Source: Cryptomeria japonica
Taxonomy: Eukaryota > Streptophyta > Pinopsida > Cupressales > Cupressaceae
Direction: 5' to 3'
DNA length: 64,000 nt
NCBI RefSeq assembly: GCF_030272615.1
Contig: NC_081415.1
Coordinates: forward strand, 375,923,392-375,987,391
A model generated the notes under the pieces. That model saw nothing but the letters and a program-made list of their open reading frames with translations. It had not been told where the DNA came from and did no database searches. Shown here in pieces: positions 1 to 13,121 of this stretch; position 1 is the first letter of the stretch, and every line of letters begins with the position of its first letter. The position numbers were made by a program, and so were the translations under genes.

Positions 1-537
1 CAATATGGCTAAGGGGAGTATAACGGTAAACCCACCTCTGGACCCCTTGAAATGAATGAGTGGTAAGAGAATTTGTATGCATGAAATTTTGATAACTTTT
101 TTGTCAATCAGTTATCAACCGGTTTTACATCTTTCAATAGTTTAAGCAGTGTAATTAGGGTTTGTAACCCTAACGGGCAAGTATTTAATGTAGTAGGTAA
201 AAAGGATAAAAGAGAGTTTTCACTTTGTTATTTTTACCCTAACGCATACGAGAAAGATTTTTTGAGCGCTTGCAGAGCTAAGAAATGATTGTTAGCTGAT
301 TTTAGTTGAAGTTGTATCATGATTTGAGTGATCAAGTTGATTTGAAGGTTGGTGAAGAGTGAACTGGTGTGCACTTGAGTATTCAACTGGTAAACGAGGC
401 AACGTGTGTGAAATAAGTTATTTCTTTGAAAATATCCTGCTTCGAATCTAGTTTATCTGGAAAGGCATCGTCTTCTAAACCAGTAGAGAAATTGATGATT
501 ACATCTGAACTTATGGAAGTTGTAAAGGCGGAACGAA
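1..537 (+). other. Non-coding leader upstream of the element 1 ORF
   Basis: No coding sequence is seen. The stretch matches in position the spacer 52240-52680 of element 2: both open with a purine tract (AAGGGGAG at 11-18 here) and run to the start of the long ORF. In the autonomous parent this point would be the end of pol, so the purine tract could be an internal polypurine tract. An ATG at 495 could be the original start, but it is out of frame with the recognisable homology that begins near 541. Confidence 0.55.
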
Positions 538-3500
538 TTGTCTTATAATGCTTTATCACAAGTTCCTAGTGGTGTTATAGTGAAAGGAGATTTGTCCAGC
601 TACATTGATTGCAAGATTGAGGATTTAGGATCATTATTGATATATTCTCAGTTAAATCCCTTTGCGAAGAAAACGAAAAGATTCAACCAAAATATATTAG
701 GGTTTATGAGAAAGGTTTTCATAATGCAGCTTACTTTCTTGAATATTTTGAAGAGGAACATATTCGAATTATTTTGAGTTGTGTTCATGGGGAAAACATG
801 TATTTGGAAAGGACTCATACTATAACCAAGGAATCTATTCAAGTTGTAACTAGTTTTTATTCAACCGGTGAAGTACCTAAGCTGAGGCGTATTTCAAAAG
901 ATACAGTAAACACTCTAACCGGACCAACCTCTGATGGGCATGCTTTTTCTGTCAATAACATCAAGGACTCAGTGGTAAAGTTGGCAACTATGGTTATAGG
1001 GTACCGGGGTATTCTATTCTAGCAGATTGAATAGTGTTCCATCTACAGTGGTGCATAATGCTTACAAGATAGCTGAAAATGCTAATTATGACCTATGTGA
1101 GTCCATAAGGAGCCAATTATTGTTGAATCTTCAGTCTATCAAGAAGGACAACAGTCAAAAGTTTAAATTTGGAAAATTGTTGATCAGTCTATTCTTTTAT
1201 TTCCAGAATTTCCTACCGAGAATTGGTGATCTTGAATGGTCTAAGGATCTACCGGTACCTGCCCAGATCAAGAACAATATCAAGGCTGTAAAGAACACCT
1301 TCTCTATTGCAATGAACAAATACTTCAATGAATTTCAAAAGAAAATGAGTATGAGAGTAAGATTGCCTGAGGATGTGGTAAAACACTTTGCTAAGAATAT
1401 TATTTTCATAGTTACCACTGATTTCTATTTGATGGAGGCTATTGAGCCTAGAGAATAAGAAATGGAAGACATGAGCGATGAAGTCAACTATGACTTATTG
1501 ATTGGTTATGCCAGTAACCTATTGGCATCTCCAGTAGACAAAAAGAAGGCAAAATTGGATACAATTGAAGTTCAGACTGCACAAGATGAAACCAGTAGTG
1601 TTCCTACCATAAGTGGTAAAGGTAAGAAGAAGAAGGCTGAGAAAGAACCTTCGGTAATAAAAAGTGCAAGAGTGACATGAAGTGTCCAAACCAAAAAGGA
1701 ATTGGAACCCAAAGTATATGCAAAGGAGACTGCATCAAAGAAAAGAGGTCGGAAACTAATTCTCCAAGAAGAATCTGAAGGTACTGATACTAAGGAGGAA
1801 CCCAAAAAGATGAAAACAACTGGTAAAACAACCAAACTAGTGAAGGAAGTGCCAAAGGCAACTGTGCCTATTAATGTTTTAACTTACAAGCCAGAGACTA
1901 CCTTTGAAAGAACAGTGAAGACATTAGGAAAAAATAGATTTGATAATGTCAAAGATCATTTTGATTCATTCACTGAAGATGAAAAGGAGCAAATTATTCA
2001 ATAGGTAATCAATTATTTGTGCCATTACAATAGATTACCTCATGATATTGTAAAATATATCTCTAATTCCTTGTATACTATTCTTTTGAATAAATGGGAG
2101 GAAGCTGTAAAGAAAGAAAAATAAATAATAGATGATGTCTTTGTGCAATATTTTCCTAATTTGTCAAAGGATGAGCTAAATGTATTGCTTGATAAGTACA
2201 AAGTTCAATTTTCTTTCAAGGCAAGAAGATTGAAGCTACTTAGTGGAAAGGTGCAAACTGTTGAGACTGAGACTCGTCAGATTGCTTGTAACATCCAACA
2301 TATGCAAGAGCTTATACATTCTTCTAAGGATGAACAAGATATTGTTCATATACCTAAAATGGAAGAGGAAGAAATTGTGCAAGCTGATGTTGTCTATCCT
2401 GTCAAGGAGAAGGATGGCACTATTATCCAACAAGTCATACTTGTTGATGATATTCAGGATACAATTGATCTATTTGGAAACATTATTGTACCAGATATAC
2501 AACCACCTGAAATCACTGACTCACAAGTTACTTCAGCTGAGAAACTAACAACTCAACTAGGAGTGGATATTCCACCAGCAAAGGAACAACTAGTGAAACC
2601 CCAACTCCCACCGGTTTCACAGGACATTCAAAAGGAATCTAATGCAAAAATTGATACACAAATTTTTGAATAGGAAACGAAGAAAGAACAAGAGAAATAA
2701 GAGATTGTTAAGGTAACATCTTTTGAACCGGTAACATCATTAGTCATACAATAGACTGATAAAGATGATGATGACTCATTAGGCATCTCAGAGCCTATAA
2801 TTGTTGATAATATGAGTGCATATGAAATGATGAAGATTGCAACTATCATGCAATCTAGGGCCCACAAGAAGAGACTTAAAGAACAAAGAATGGAAGTAGA
2901 AACCATTCAGAATGCTATGGATAGTCAAACAAGTATACTATCAGAAACTGCTACAGGGCATTTGACAACACCTATTAGCAAACTTGGTCAATTGGTTGTT
3001 GATGCATCTGACCAAATTAAGTCCCTTGAAGAAGCAATACAAATTTATGCTGAGAAGAGTTATAGGAAGAAGCGTGGAGAGAAGCTTATGAAAGAGATTG
3101 ATACAGGAAAACTTGCTCTATCTCTTAATAAAGATTTATTAAGAAAAGCTATTGAAACAGGAGGGAAATATCTTGCATCTACTTCTAATGTTTCATTATT
3201 TTATTCTGATATCAATAACCGATGAACTGAAACAAAGCAAGAGATAGAGAAGATATGCAATGCATATGTACCCCTTCAAGATTCTATTTTTGCTTTTAGC
3301 AAATCTGTGGATGATTTGCAAAACAGGTTAGATACCTATGATCTTGAGAAAGCAAAAAGACTCCGATCACTGAAGGAATTGAAGAGTCTACTCACATCCC
3401 AAGTGGACATATTGCAAAGAGCCTACAAGAATGCAAAAGCTATTTTAGCTACTCTAGAAACCTCTACACTTGATTCCATTGAAGAGTTCCATACTCAGAT

Positions 3501-3609
3501 TATGTCTACACTTGAGTTCATTGAGAACTTTCTGAAAACATGGGAACTTACTTTATCTTAGTTGAAGAGGAACTTTAATGCAATTTTTATGAGGCTTGCG
3601 AATGTATGA
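538..3609 (+). pseudogene. Decayed long retrotransposon ORF (element 1)
   Basis: Homologue of the 1130-codon ORF at 52681-56073; matching motifs include YNALSQVP, YIDCK.EDLGSL, HIRIILS, MYLERTH and SQLLLNL. The product would have an N-terminal alpha-helical domain (about residues 1-270), a basic low-complexity stretch and a helical or coiled-coil C-terminal half. No membrane segment, protease or polymerase motif is seen. The frame shifts near 660 and returns near 1010. From 1027 to the stop at 3607 the frame is open except for nonsense codons at 1456, 1678, 2002, 2122, 2671, 2698, 2752, 3223 and 3559, all explicable as C-to-T changes of CAG, CAA or CGA. It lacks the long Lys/Glu-rich block of element 2. 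By position it resembles the third, envelope-like ORF of some Sireviruses; function unknown. Confidence 0.75.
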
Positions 3610-3867
3610 ATCTCGATTCAGTTTTTCAAGTTTTTGTATATGTAAAACATTTTGATACAATATATATATATATATATATATATGTATTCTTTTCAATTTG
3701 GAATTGTTGTCAAAGGGGGAGTAGAAATATGTATCTGTGTTTTGAAAATTTTGTATGTTGTATGTAGTAAGAGGGAGTATATATATATATATGTGTATAA
3801 TTTTTTTTTTCTGTAAGCACACTTAGCGGTATTACTATAAAATTTTCTAAGTGTTACCATCAATGCC
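3610..3867 (+). other. 3' untranslated part of element 1, with AT microsatellites and purine tracts
   Basis: Non-coding. It contains two TA dinucleotide runs (3660-3683 and 3779-3793). Two polypurine-like tracts lie upstream of the main one (3712-3721, AAAGGGGGAG; about 3768-3777, AAGAGGGAG). Multiple tracts of this kind before the 3' LTR are a known mark of Sireviruses. Confidence 0.65.
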
Positions 3868-3878
3868 AAAGGGGGAGA
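3868..3878 (+). promoter_or_regulatory. Polypurine tract of element 1
   Basis: AAAGGGGGAGA lies one base before the TGTTGG start of the 3' LTR. This is the expected site of plus-strand DNA priming. Element 2 has the same tract in the same place (56362-56372). Confidence 0.85.
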
Positions 3879-3879
3879 T

Positions 3880-4940
3880 TGTTGGCTTGATGATGATTGT
3901 AATAAATAACTTCATCATATGTTGTCATTGATGAAACACATACACACACATATGTTCATATTGTCTACGAGTGTGACTTCAAAGTTGTTTATATTACAAC
4001 CGGTATACTAGAGGTTTGCATCTAACAGGTACATGGTGTGTATATACATGGAGACAACCATTGGTTATACATAACTCGGCATCAACATGAAGATCTAGCG
4101 GAGATTATCACAGGAACATCAAAGTATAAACGGTTTATATGTTTAACTCCAACCAGTATTCATTGATCATGTGATGAGTTATCACTAGTCATGATGAGTT
4201 ATCCTTACCGACAATTTTTGGCGGTATTTTTGTAATGAGTTATGATTGTTTGACTAGATACATTGCACCTAGGAATTTGTGTTACTATTTCTAGAGGCCG
4301 ACATTAAATCTAAATGTCTATATATTGACATCACAATGAGTTATTTTGTATGAGCGAAGGAGATATGTTATGTGTGAAGGAAGAAGTATTAAGTCACAAA
4401 GTGTGTTGGTAAAGAACTGTTGTGCGTAGAAGAGGATTTATACAATCAAGTTGTGCTATTACTAGATCACACCACTTTTTGTTTTCTAATCACTGCGACA
4501 GTCAAATCCCCTAACCGGGTAAGCTGTAACAAGCTTCATTGTTCAAATCCTCTAACCAGGTGATCCATTAGTTTGGATTTAGAAATCCTCCACCAAGGTT
4601 ACTCCTTACAGGGTACTACCTTTTACAGGGTATAGCTTTTAACTAAGCTTTGGGATCTTTAATAGGATTCACTCCAAGCATAGCACTTTGTAGACCTTAA
4701 CCGGTCAGTTATCTATTACTGCAGATAGTTAACTTGTGAGTCCCATCTCACCATGGTTTTTACCTATTTGGGTTTTCGACGTATAAACACTTGTATTATG
4801 GTGGATGCTGTTATATCATTTTGGATTACATGCATATTCTTTAACAAACTTGTTAAGTATATCTACTGGTCAGTGTTTAAAGTAGTATTATTTTTGGTGT
4901 CACTGATTCACCCCCCTCTCAATGTTTTACAAGTCCATCA
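3880..4940 (+). repeat. 3' LTR of element 1 (1061 bp)
   Basis: Starts TGTTGG directly after the polypurine tract and ends ATCA next to satellite DNA. It shares the general layout of the element 2 LTR: repeated GATGAGTTA motifs in U3, a TATA-like TATATATT at 4319-4326, the T/C-rich run CACCCCCCTC near the end, and a terminal ATCA. The following GCTGA (4941-4945) is either the 5-bp target duplication or the edge of a satellite monomer; the other side of the insertion is outside the window. Confidence 0.85.
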
Positions 4941-5026
4941 GCTGACACAACAATCAATCAAGGCGTGAGTCCCAATTTCAGAGTCGTAGATATCAAAACG
5001 TAATTTTGATTGGCATCGTTCTCTTA

Positions 5027-8000
5027 GGTCCTCGTTTAAGAGCTTGTGCCTCGAAAGCCTCGATTTCAAAGTGTCAAAATCAGTGTTTTTAGGCACAATG
5101 AGAGTTCAGGGTGAGAGTCTCGATTCTAGAGCCACGTGCATCAAAACATGATTTTGAATGGCATCATGCTCCTAGGACCTCTTTTTGGAGCTTGTGCCTT
5201 GAAAGCCCTAGTTTCAGAGCATCAAAACTAGGGTTTGGAGGCACGACGAGCTTTCTAGAGTGTGAGTCCTAATTCTGGAGCCAAGGGCATCAAAACATGA
5301 TTCTGACTGGCATCATGCTCTTAGGACCTCGTTTCGAAGCTTGTGCCTCAAAAGACCTAGTTTTGAAGCATCAAAATTGGGGTTTGGAGGCACAACGAGC
5401 TTTAAGGGCACAATTTCTAATTCATGATCCCTGGGCATTAAAACATGATTTTGACTAGCGTCGTGCTCTTAGGACCTCATTTCGGAGCATGTTCCTCAAA
5501 AGAACTAGTTATGGAGTGTCAAAATCGAGGTTCGGAGGCACAACAAGCTTTCGGGGCATGAGTTCCAATTCCTAAGCCGTGCACATCAAAACGTGATATT
5601 GACTCACATCGTACTCTTAAGACCTCATTTTAGAGCTTGTGTCTTGAAAGCCTCGGTTTTGGAGCGACAAAATTGAGGTTTGGAGGCACAATGAGCATTC
5701 AGGGTGCGAGTTTTAATTCTGTAGTAGCAAGCATCAATATACGATTTTCACCAAAATGGTGCTCTTAGGACCTCCTTTCGGAGCATAAAATATGAGGTGT
5801 AGAGACACAATAAGCATTCAAGGCTTGAGTCTTATTTATAGAGTTGCGGGCGTCAAACCACGATTTTGACTGGCATCGTGCTCTTGGGTCCTTGTTTCAG
5901 AGCGTATGCCTCGAAAGGCCTGGTTACGAAGTGTCAAAATTGGGGTTTGGAGGCACAATGAGCAATCAAGGCACGAGTCCCAATTCCTAAGTCGTTGGAG
6001 TTAAAACACATTTTTCACTAGCATCGTGCTCTTTGGACCTTGTTTTAGAGTTTGTGCCATAAAAGCCCAAGTTTTAGGACATAAAAATCAGTCTTTGGAG
6101 GGATAACGACCATTCGAGTATGAGTCACGATTCCATAATCGTAGGAGTTAGAATGCAATTTTGACTAGCATCGTTCTCTTAGGACCTTGTTTCAGAGCTT
6201 TCGCCTCGAAAGCCCTGGTTTCTAAACACCAAAATTGGGGTTTCGAGGCACAATGAGCATTCAGGGTACAAGTCTTGATTCTAAAGCTGCGGACATCAAA
6301 ACATGATTTTGATTGGCATCATGGTCTTAGGACCTTGTCTCAAAGCTTGTGCCTTAAAAGCGCCAGTTTTGAAGCATCAAAATCAAGGTTTAGAGGAATA
6401 ACGAGCTTTTGGGGCGCAAGACTCGATTCAGAAGCCACGAGCATCAAAATATGATTTTTACTAGCATCGTGCTCTTATGACATCATTTCAGAGCTTGTGC
6501 CTAGAAACCTTCAGTTTCATAGCGTTAAAATTAATGTTTGGAGGCACAACAAGATTTTGGGGCACGAGTCCCAATTTCTAAGTTGTGGGCGTCAAAATGA
6601 GATGTTGACTAGTATCGTGCTCTTTGGACCTCGTTTTGGAGTTTGTACCTTGAAAGAACTGGTTTTTGAGTATCAAAATTAGGGTTTGGAGGCACCAAGA
6701 GTTTTTGAGGTGTGAAACCTAATTCTGAAGACGCGGGCGTCAAACGACGATTTTGACTGGAATTGTGCTATTAGGACTTCGTTTCAGAGCTTGTGCCTTG
6801 AAAGCCTCGGTTTTAGAGTGTCAAAATCGATGTTTGGAGGCACAACAAGCTTTCAAGGCATGAATCTAGATTCTAGGGCATTCGGGGTGTGAGTCCTCAT
6901 TCTGTAACCGCGAGCATCAAAATGTGATTATGACTAGTATCGTTCTCTTAGGAACTCATTTAAGAGCTTGTGCCTTGAAAGCTCTGGTTTTGGAGCATCA
7001 AATCGAGATTTGGAGGCACAATGAGGTTTCTGTGTGTGAGTCATGATTTCAGAACCACGGGTGTCAAAACATGATTTTGACTAGCATTGTGCTTTTAGGA
7101 CCTAATTTCAAAGTTTGTGCCTCGAAAGCCCCTATTTCAGAGCATCAAAATCAGGGTTTGGAGGCCCATTGAGCTTTCAAGGTGCGAGTTTCAATTTCGA
7201 AGATGAAGGCATCAAAACATGATTTTGATTGGAATTGTGCCCAAAGAACCTCGTTTCACAGCTTGTGCCTCGTAAGCCCTGGTTTCAGAGTGTCAAAATC
7301 AGGGTTTGGAGGCACAACAAGCTGTTAGGGTGCGAGTGTGGATTCCAGAGCTGCGAGCATCAAAACACAATTTTGACAGGCATAGTGGTCTTAGGACTTT
7401 GTTTTGGAGGTTGTGCCTCGAAAGTGCCAATTTGAGAGCGTCAAAATCGAGGTTTGGAGGCACAACGAGCTTTTGGGGTGCGAGTCCTGATTCCAGACGC
7501 GCGGGCGTCAAAACGTGATTTTGACTGGTATTGTTCTCTTAGGACCTTGTTTTGGAGCTTGTGCCTTGAAAGCCTTGATTTCAGAGCTTCAAAATTGGGG
7601 TTTGGAGGCAGATTGAGTAATCGGGGCATAAGTCATGATTTTGCAACCGCAGGTGTCAAAATGTGATTTTAATTAGAATCGTGCTCTTAGGACCTCCTTT
7701 CGAAGCTTGTGCCTCAAAATCCCTAACTTTGCATCTTCAAAATTAGAATTTGGAGGCACAACAACCATTCTGGGCGCGAGTCATGATTTCAAAGTCACCT
7801 GCCTCAAAACGTGATATTGACTGGCATCGTGCTCTTACAACCTTGTGTTGGAGCTTTTGCGTTGAAATCCCCATTTTTGGTGCTTCAAAATTGAGGTTTG
7901 AAAGCACAAAAAGCTTTTGGGGGTGTGTGTCTAGATTCCAAAACCACAAGTATCAAAACATGATTCTGATCGACATCCTACTCTTAGGACCTCGTTAGGG

Positions 8001-11000
8001 AGCATGTACCTTGAAAGCCCTAGTTTCAAAGTGTCAAAATTGGCATTTGGAGGCACAACGAACTTTCAAAGCATGAGTGTCGATTCCTAGCTTGTGCCTC
8101 GAAAGCCCTGGTTTTAGAGTGTCAAAATCGAGATTTTGAGACACAGCAAGATTTCAGGGCATGAGCCCCTATTCAAGATGCGAGACCAAATTTTTGAGCA
8201 TCAAAATCGGGGTTTGGAAGCATGATGACCTTTTGGGATGCGAGTCCCAATTTTGGAGCAGCAAGCGTCAAAACATGAGTTTGACTAGCATCGTGCTCTT
8301 ATGACCTTGTTTTGGAGCTTGTGCCTCAAAAGCCCCAGTTTCAGAGCATCAAAATTTGGGTTTGGATATAAAATGAGCATTCTAGGCATGAGTTCCAATA
8401 CTAGAGCTCGGGCATCAAAATCGAGGTTTTTAGGCACAACGATTATTCAAGATGCCATTCCCAATTCTTGAGCTATGGGAATCAAAATGCAATTTTGACA
8501 TGCATCATCCACTTAGGACCTCAACAGGGTTTGGAGGCACAATGAGCATTCAGGTCATGAGTACCGATTCCAAACCCATGGTTTGGAGACACAACGAGCT
8601 TTTAGGGAACGAGTCCCGATTTCCGAGCCAAGGGTGTCAAAACATGATTTTGACTAGCATCGTGCTCTTAGGATCTCGTTTTGGAGCTTGTGCCTTGATA
8701 CCCCCAGTTTCAGAGCGTCAAAATCATGGTTTGGAGGCACAACAAGATTATGGGGCATGAATCTCGATTCTTGAGCTATGACCATCAAAATACAATTTTG
8801 ACTAGCATCGTGCTCTTAGGAGCTCATTCCACAACTTGCTCCTCAAAAGCCTCAGTTTTGAAGAGTCAAAATTAGGGTTTTGAGGCACAATGAACATTTG
8901 GGGTGTGAGTCCTAATTTCGGAGCCACAACACGTTTTCGGGGTGCGAGTCCTGATTCTAGAGCAGCAGGTGTCAAAAGGCTATTTTCACTGGCATTATGC
9001 TCTTAGTACCTCGTTTAAGAGCTTGTGCCTGCAAAGTCTCCGTTTCAGAGCGTGAAAATCGATGTTTGGAGGCACAACCAAATTTTGGGGCATGAGTCCA
9101 AATTACAGAGCCGCAGGCGTCAAAACATGATTTTGACTAGCATTGTGCTCTTAGGTGCTCATTTCATAGCTTGTGCCTCAAAAGCTCTGGTTCCGAAGTG
9201 TCAAAATTATGGGTTTGTAGGCACAACGGGCATTCAAGGCGCGAGTCCTGATTCCTGAGCCATGAGTGTCAAAACATGATTTTGATCAACATCATGCTCA
9301 TAGGACCTTGTTTCAGAGCTTGTTCCTTGAATAACCTAATTTCGGATCGTCAAAATCAGGGTTTGGAGGCACAACAAGCATTTGGGGCACGAGTCCTGAT
9401 TCCAGAGCCACAAGCACCAAAACAAGATTTTGACTGGCATCATGCTCTTAGGACCTTGTTTCAAAACATGTGCCTTGAAAGCCCTGATTTTTGAGCGTCA
9501 AAATCAGTGTTTGGAAGCACAACGAGTTTTAGGGGTGCGAGTCCAAATTTCCAAGCAATGGGCGTCAAAAAACGATTTTGACTGGCATCATGCTCTTAGG
9601 ACCTCATTTCAGAGCTTGTGTTGAGAAAGCCTCAGTATCAGAGTGTCAAAATCAAGCTTTGGAGGCACAATGAGCAATCAGGATGCGAATCCCAATTCTA
9701 GAGTCGTGGGCATCAAAACTCGATTTTGATTGGCATCATGCTCTTAGGATCTTGTTTCAAAGCTTATGCCTTGAAATGCTTGATTTTAGAGTGTCAAAAT
9801 TGACGTGTGGAGGCACAACAAACTTTTGGGGTGCAAGTCTAGATTCTTGAGCCGAAGGCGTCAAAACATGATTTTGACTGACATCATGCTCTTAGGACCT
9901 CATTTTGGAGCTTGTGTCATGAAAGCTCTGGTTTCAGAGCGTCAAAATCAAGGTTTGCAAGCACAACAAGATTTTGGGGTGCGAGTCCCTATTCTGGAAG
10001 TGGGGGCATCAAAACGTGATTTTTAATGGTAACGTGCCTTTAGGACCTCGGTTCAGAGCTTATGCCTTGAAAGACCCATTTTCAAAGCATCAAAATCAAG
10101 GTTTGGAGGCACAAAAAGTTTTCGAGGAACAAGTCCTGTTCGCAGAGCAGTGGGCATCAAAATATGATTTTGACTGACATTGTGCTCTTAGGACCTCGTT
10201 TCGGAGTTTGTGCCTCGAAAGCCCCAGTTTCAGAGCGTCAAAATCGAGCTTTGGAGGCACAACGAGCACATGAGGTGTGAGTCACGAGTATAGAACCACA
10301 GGCGTCAAAACATGATTTTGACTGGCATCGTGCTCTTAGGACCTTGTTTCAATGCTTGTGCCTTGAAAGTGGTAGTTTGGGAGCGTCAAAATTGGGGTTT
10401 GGAGGCACAACACGCTTTTGGGGTGTGACTCCCGATTTCGGAGCGATGGGTGTCAAAATGCGATTTTGACTGGATCGTGCTCTTAGGACCTTGTTTCGAA
10501 GCTTGTGCCTCAAAAGCCCTAGTTTCAGAGCGTCAAAATCCAGGTTTGGACGTACAATGACCTTTCAGGGTTGCGAGTCCTGATTCCAAAGCTATAGGCG
10601 TCAAAACACTATTTTCACTAACATCATGTTCTTATGATCTCATTTCAAAGGTTGTGCCTTGAAAGCCCCAGTTTAGGAGCATCAAAATTTGGGTTTTAAG
10701 GCACAATGAGCATTCGGAGTGTGAGTCCCAATTTCAAAGCCACGAGCATTAAAACAAGATTTTGACTAGGATCGTGGTCTTAGGATGTTGTTTCACATCT
10801 TGTGCCTTGAAAGCCTTAGTTTCAGAGCGTCAAAATCCCTGTTTGGAGGCACAACAAGCTTTAAGGGCATGAGTGCGAATTTTGGATCCGCGAGTGGCAA
10901 AATGTGATTTTGACTGGCATTGTGCTATTAGGAGCTCATTTTGGATCTTGTATCTTGAAATCCCTAGTTTTGGAGTGTCAAAATTAGGGTTAAGTGGAAC

Positions 11001-13121
11001 AATGTACATTTAGGGTACGAGTCCCAATTTTAGAGCCGCGGGTGTCAAAACGTGATTTTGATTGGCATCATTCTCTCAAGACCTCATTTCGGAGCTTGTG
11101 CCTCGAAAACCTTAATTTTGGAGCATCCAAATCAGGGTTTGGAGTTACAACGATCTTTCAGGGTGTGAAACCTGATTCTGGAGCCACGAATGTCAAAATA
11201 TGATTTTGATTGGCATCGTGCTCTTAGGGCCTCATTTTGGAGCTTGTGCCTCGAAAGCTCCGGTTTTAGAGCATCAAAATCGAGGTTTGGAGGCATAGTG
11301 AGCTTTTGGGGTGCAAGTCACAATTTCAGAGGTGCAAGCATCAAAATGTGATTTTTACTGGTATCATGCTCTTCGGACCTCATTTTGGAGTTTGTGCCTC
11401 AAAAGCCCTGGCTTCGTAGTGTCAAAATAGGGGTTTGGAGGAAGAACAAGCATTTGGGGTGCGACTCACGATTCTATAACTATGGGCATCAAAACGCGAT
11501 TTTGCCTAGCATCGTGCTCGTAGGACCTCATTTCGAACCTTCTCCCTTGATAGCCAGAGTTTTTGGAGCATCAAAATCGAGGTTTGGAGGCACAACGAGC
11601 TTTCAGGGCAAGATTCTGGATTCTGAAGCCATGGGAATCAGAACATGATTTTGACAAGCATCATACTCTTAGAACCTTGTTTTGGAGCTTGTGACTTGAA
11701 AGGCCCGGTTTCAGAGCGTCAAAATTAGGGTTTGGAGGCACAATGAGATTTCGGGCGGCGAGTTCATTTTCCAGAGCCGCGGACGTCAAAACACAATTTT
11801 GACTGCAATAATTTTCTAAGGACCTTGCTTCATAGCTTGTGCCTTGAAAGCCTTGCTTTCAGAGCATCAAAATTGGGGTTTGGAGGCACAATGAGCATTC
11901 AAGGTGCGAGTCACGATTTCAGAACCGCGGGCGTCAAAATGTAATTTTGCATGGTATCGGGCTCTGAGGAGCTCGTTTTGAAGCTTGTGCCTTGAAATCC
12001 CTGGTTTCAAAGCGTCAAAATCAGGGTTTGGAGGCACAACGAGCTTTTGAGGTGCAAGTCCCGATTCTAAAGCCACGAGCATAAAAACATGATTTTGACT
12101 AGCATAGTGCTCTTAGGACCTTATTTCGCAACTTGTGCATCGAAAACCCTAGTTTTAGAGCATCAAAATCGATGTAAGGAGGCACAACAAGATTTCGGGG
12201 GTGTGAGTCTCGATCCATAACTATGGGCATCAAAACACGATTTTGACTGGCATTGTGCTCCTAAAACCTCATTTCAAAGCTTGCGCCTTGGAAACCCCAG
12301 TTTCGGAGTGTCAAAATTAAGTTTTGTTGGCACAACGAGCTTTTGGGGCATGAGTCTTGATTCCATACCCATAGGCATCAAAATACGATTTTCACTAGCA
12401 TCATGCTCTTAGGAAATCATTTCAGGCCTTGTGACTCGAAAGCCCCAGGTTCGAAGTGTGACAATCGAGGTCTGGAGGCACAATGAGAATTCGAAGTGCA
12501 AGACAAAATTCTGGAGCTACGAGTGTCAAAACATGATATTGAAAGGCATCATTGTCTGAGGATCTCATTATAGAGCTTGTGGATCGAAAGCTTTGGTTTT
12601 GGAGCATCAAAATTAGGGTTTGGAGGTACAATGAGCATTCAAGGCGTTACTTGTGATTCCATAGCCACGGGAGTGAAAACGTGATTTTGACTTCAATCTT
12701 TCTCTTAGGTCCTTGTTTCGGAGCTTGTACTGCAAAAGCCTTGACTTTAGAGTGTTAAAATCGAGGTTTGGAGGCACCAAAAGCATTCGAAGAACGAGTC
12801 CCAATTTTGGAGCTACGAGCATCAAAACACAGTTTTGACTGGCATTGTGCTCTTAGGACCTCATTTCAGAGGTTGTGGCTCGAAGCCTTAGTTTCAGAGC
12901 ATCAAAATTGGGGTTTGGAGGTGCAATGAACAGTTGGGGTGCGAGTCCCAATTTTGGAGTGGCGAGCATCAAAACACGATTTTGACTCGCATCATGCTCT
13001 TAGGATGTTGTTTCGGAGCATTAAAATCGTGGTTTGCTTGCACAATAAGGAATCGGGGTGTGTGTCCCGATTATAGAGCTGCAGGTAGCAAAACATAATT
13101 TTGATTGGCATCGTGCTCTTA
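5027..13121 (+). repeat. Higher-order repeat copy A (8095 bp)
   Basis: Counted from the diagnostic monomer with aggtcctcg and the following gtttttaggcac to its next occurrence. It shares ordered diagnostic monomers with copies B-E: one with gtgtggagacacaa (about 5790), one with gagtatgagtcac (about 6116), one with aagtcacc (about 7791), a truncated one with cctagcttgtgcc (about 8087), one with acccatggtttggagac (about 8574), and one with atttttaatgg (about 10019). It is shorter than the others mainly because about 0.9 kb is missing between 8087 and 8574. It contains the empty-site paralogue of the hAT insertion at 9848-9865. Confidence 0.8.

Larger units (their letters stand above)
1..4940 (+). 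mobile_element. LTR retrotransposon element 1, 5' end outside window
   Basis: The 3' part of an LTR retrotransposon, cut by the window start. In order: a non-coding leader, a long decayed ORF, AT microsatellites, a polypurine tract and a 3' LTR beginning TGTTGG and ending ATCA. The ORF is homologous to the long ORF of element 2 (52681-56073), so the two are members of one family, although their LTRs differ greatly. The repeated GGGGGAG tracts and the neighbouring relative with an initiator tRNA-Met primer site suggest the Sirevirus branch of Ty1/copia; this is inference because no pol gene is present. Any 5' LTR, gag or pol would lie left of base 1. Confidence 0.85.

Noticed and set aside
4941-4945. 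GCTGA as a proven target duplication of element 1
   Set aside because: The left flank is outside the window, and related monomers read gctggcacaac here, so it may simply be satellite.
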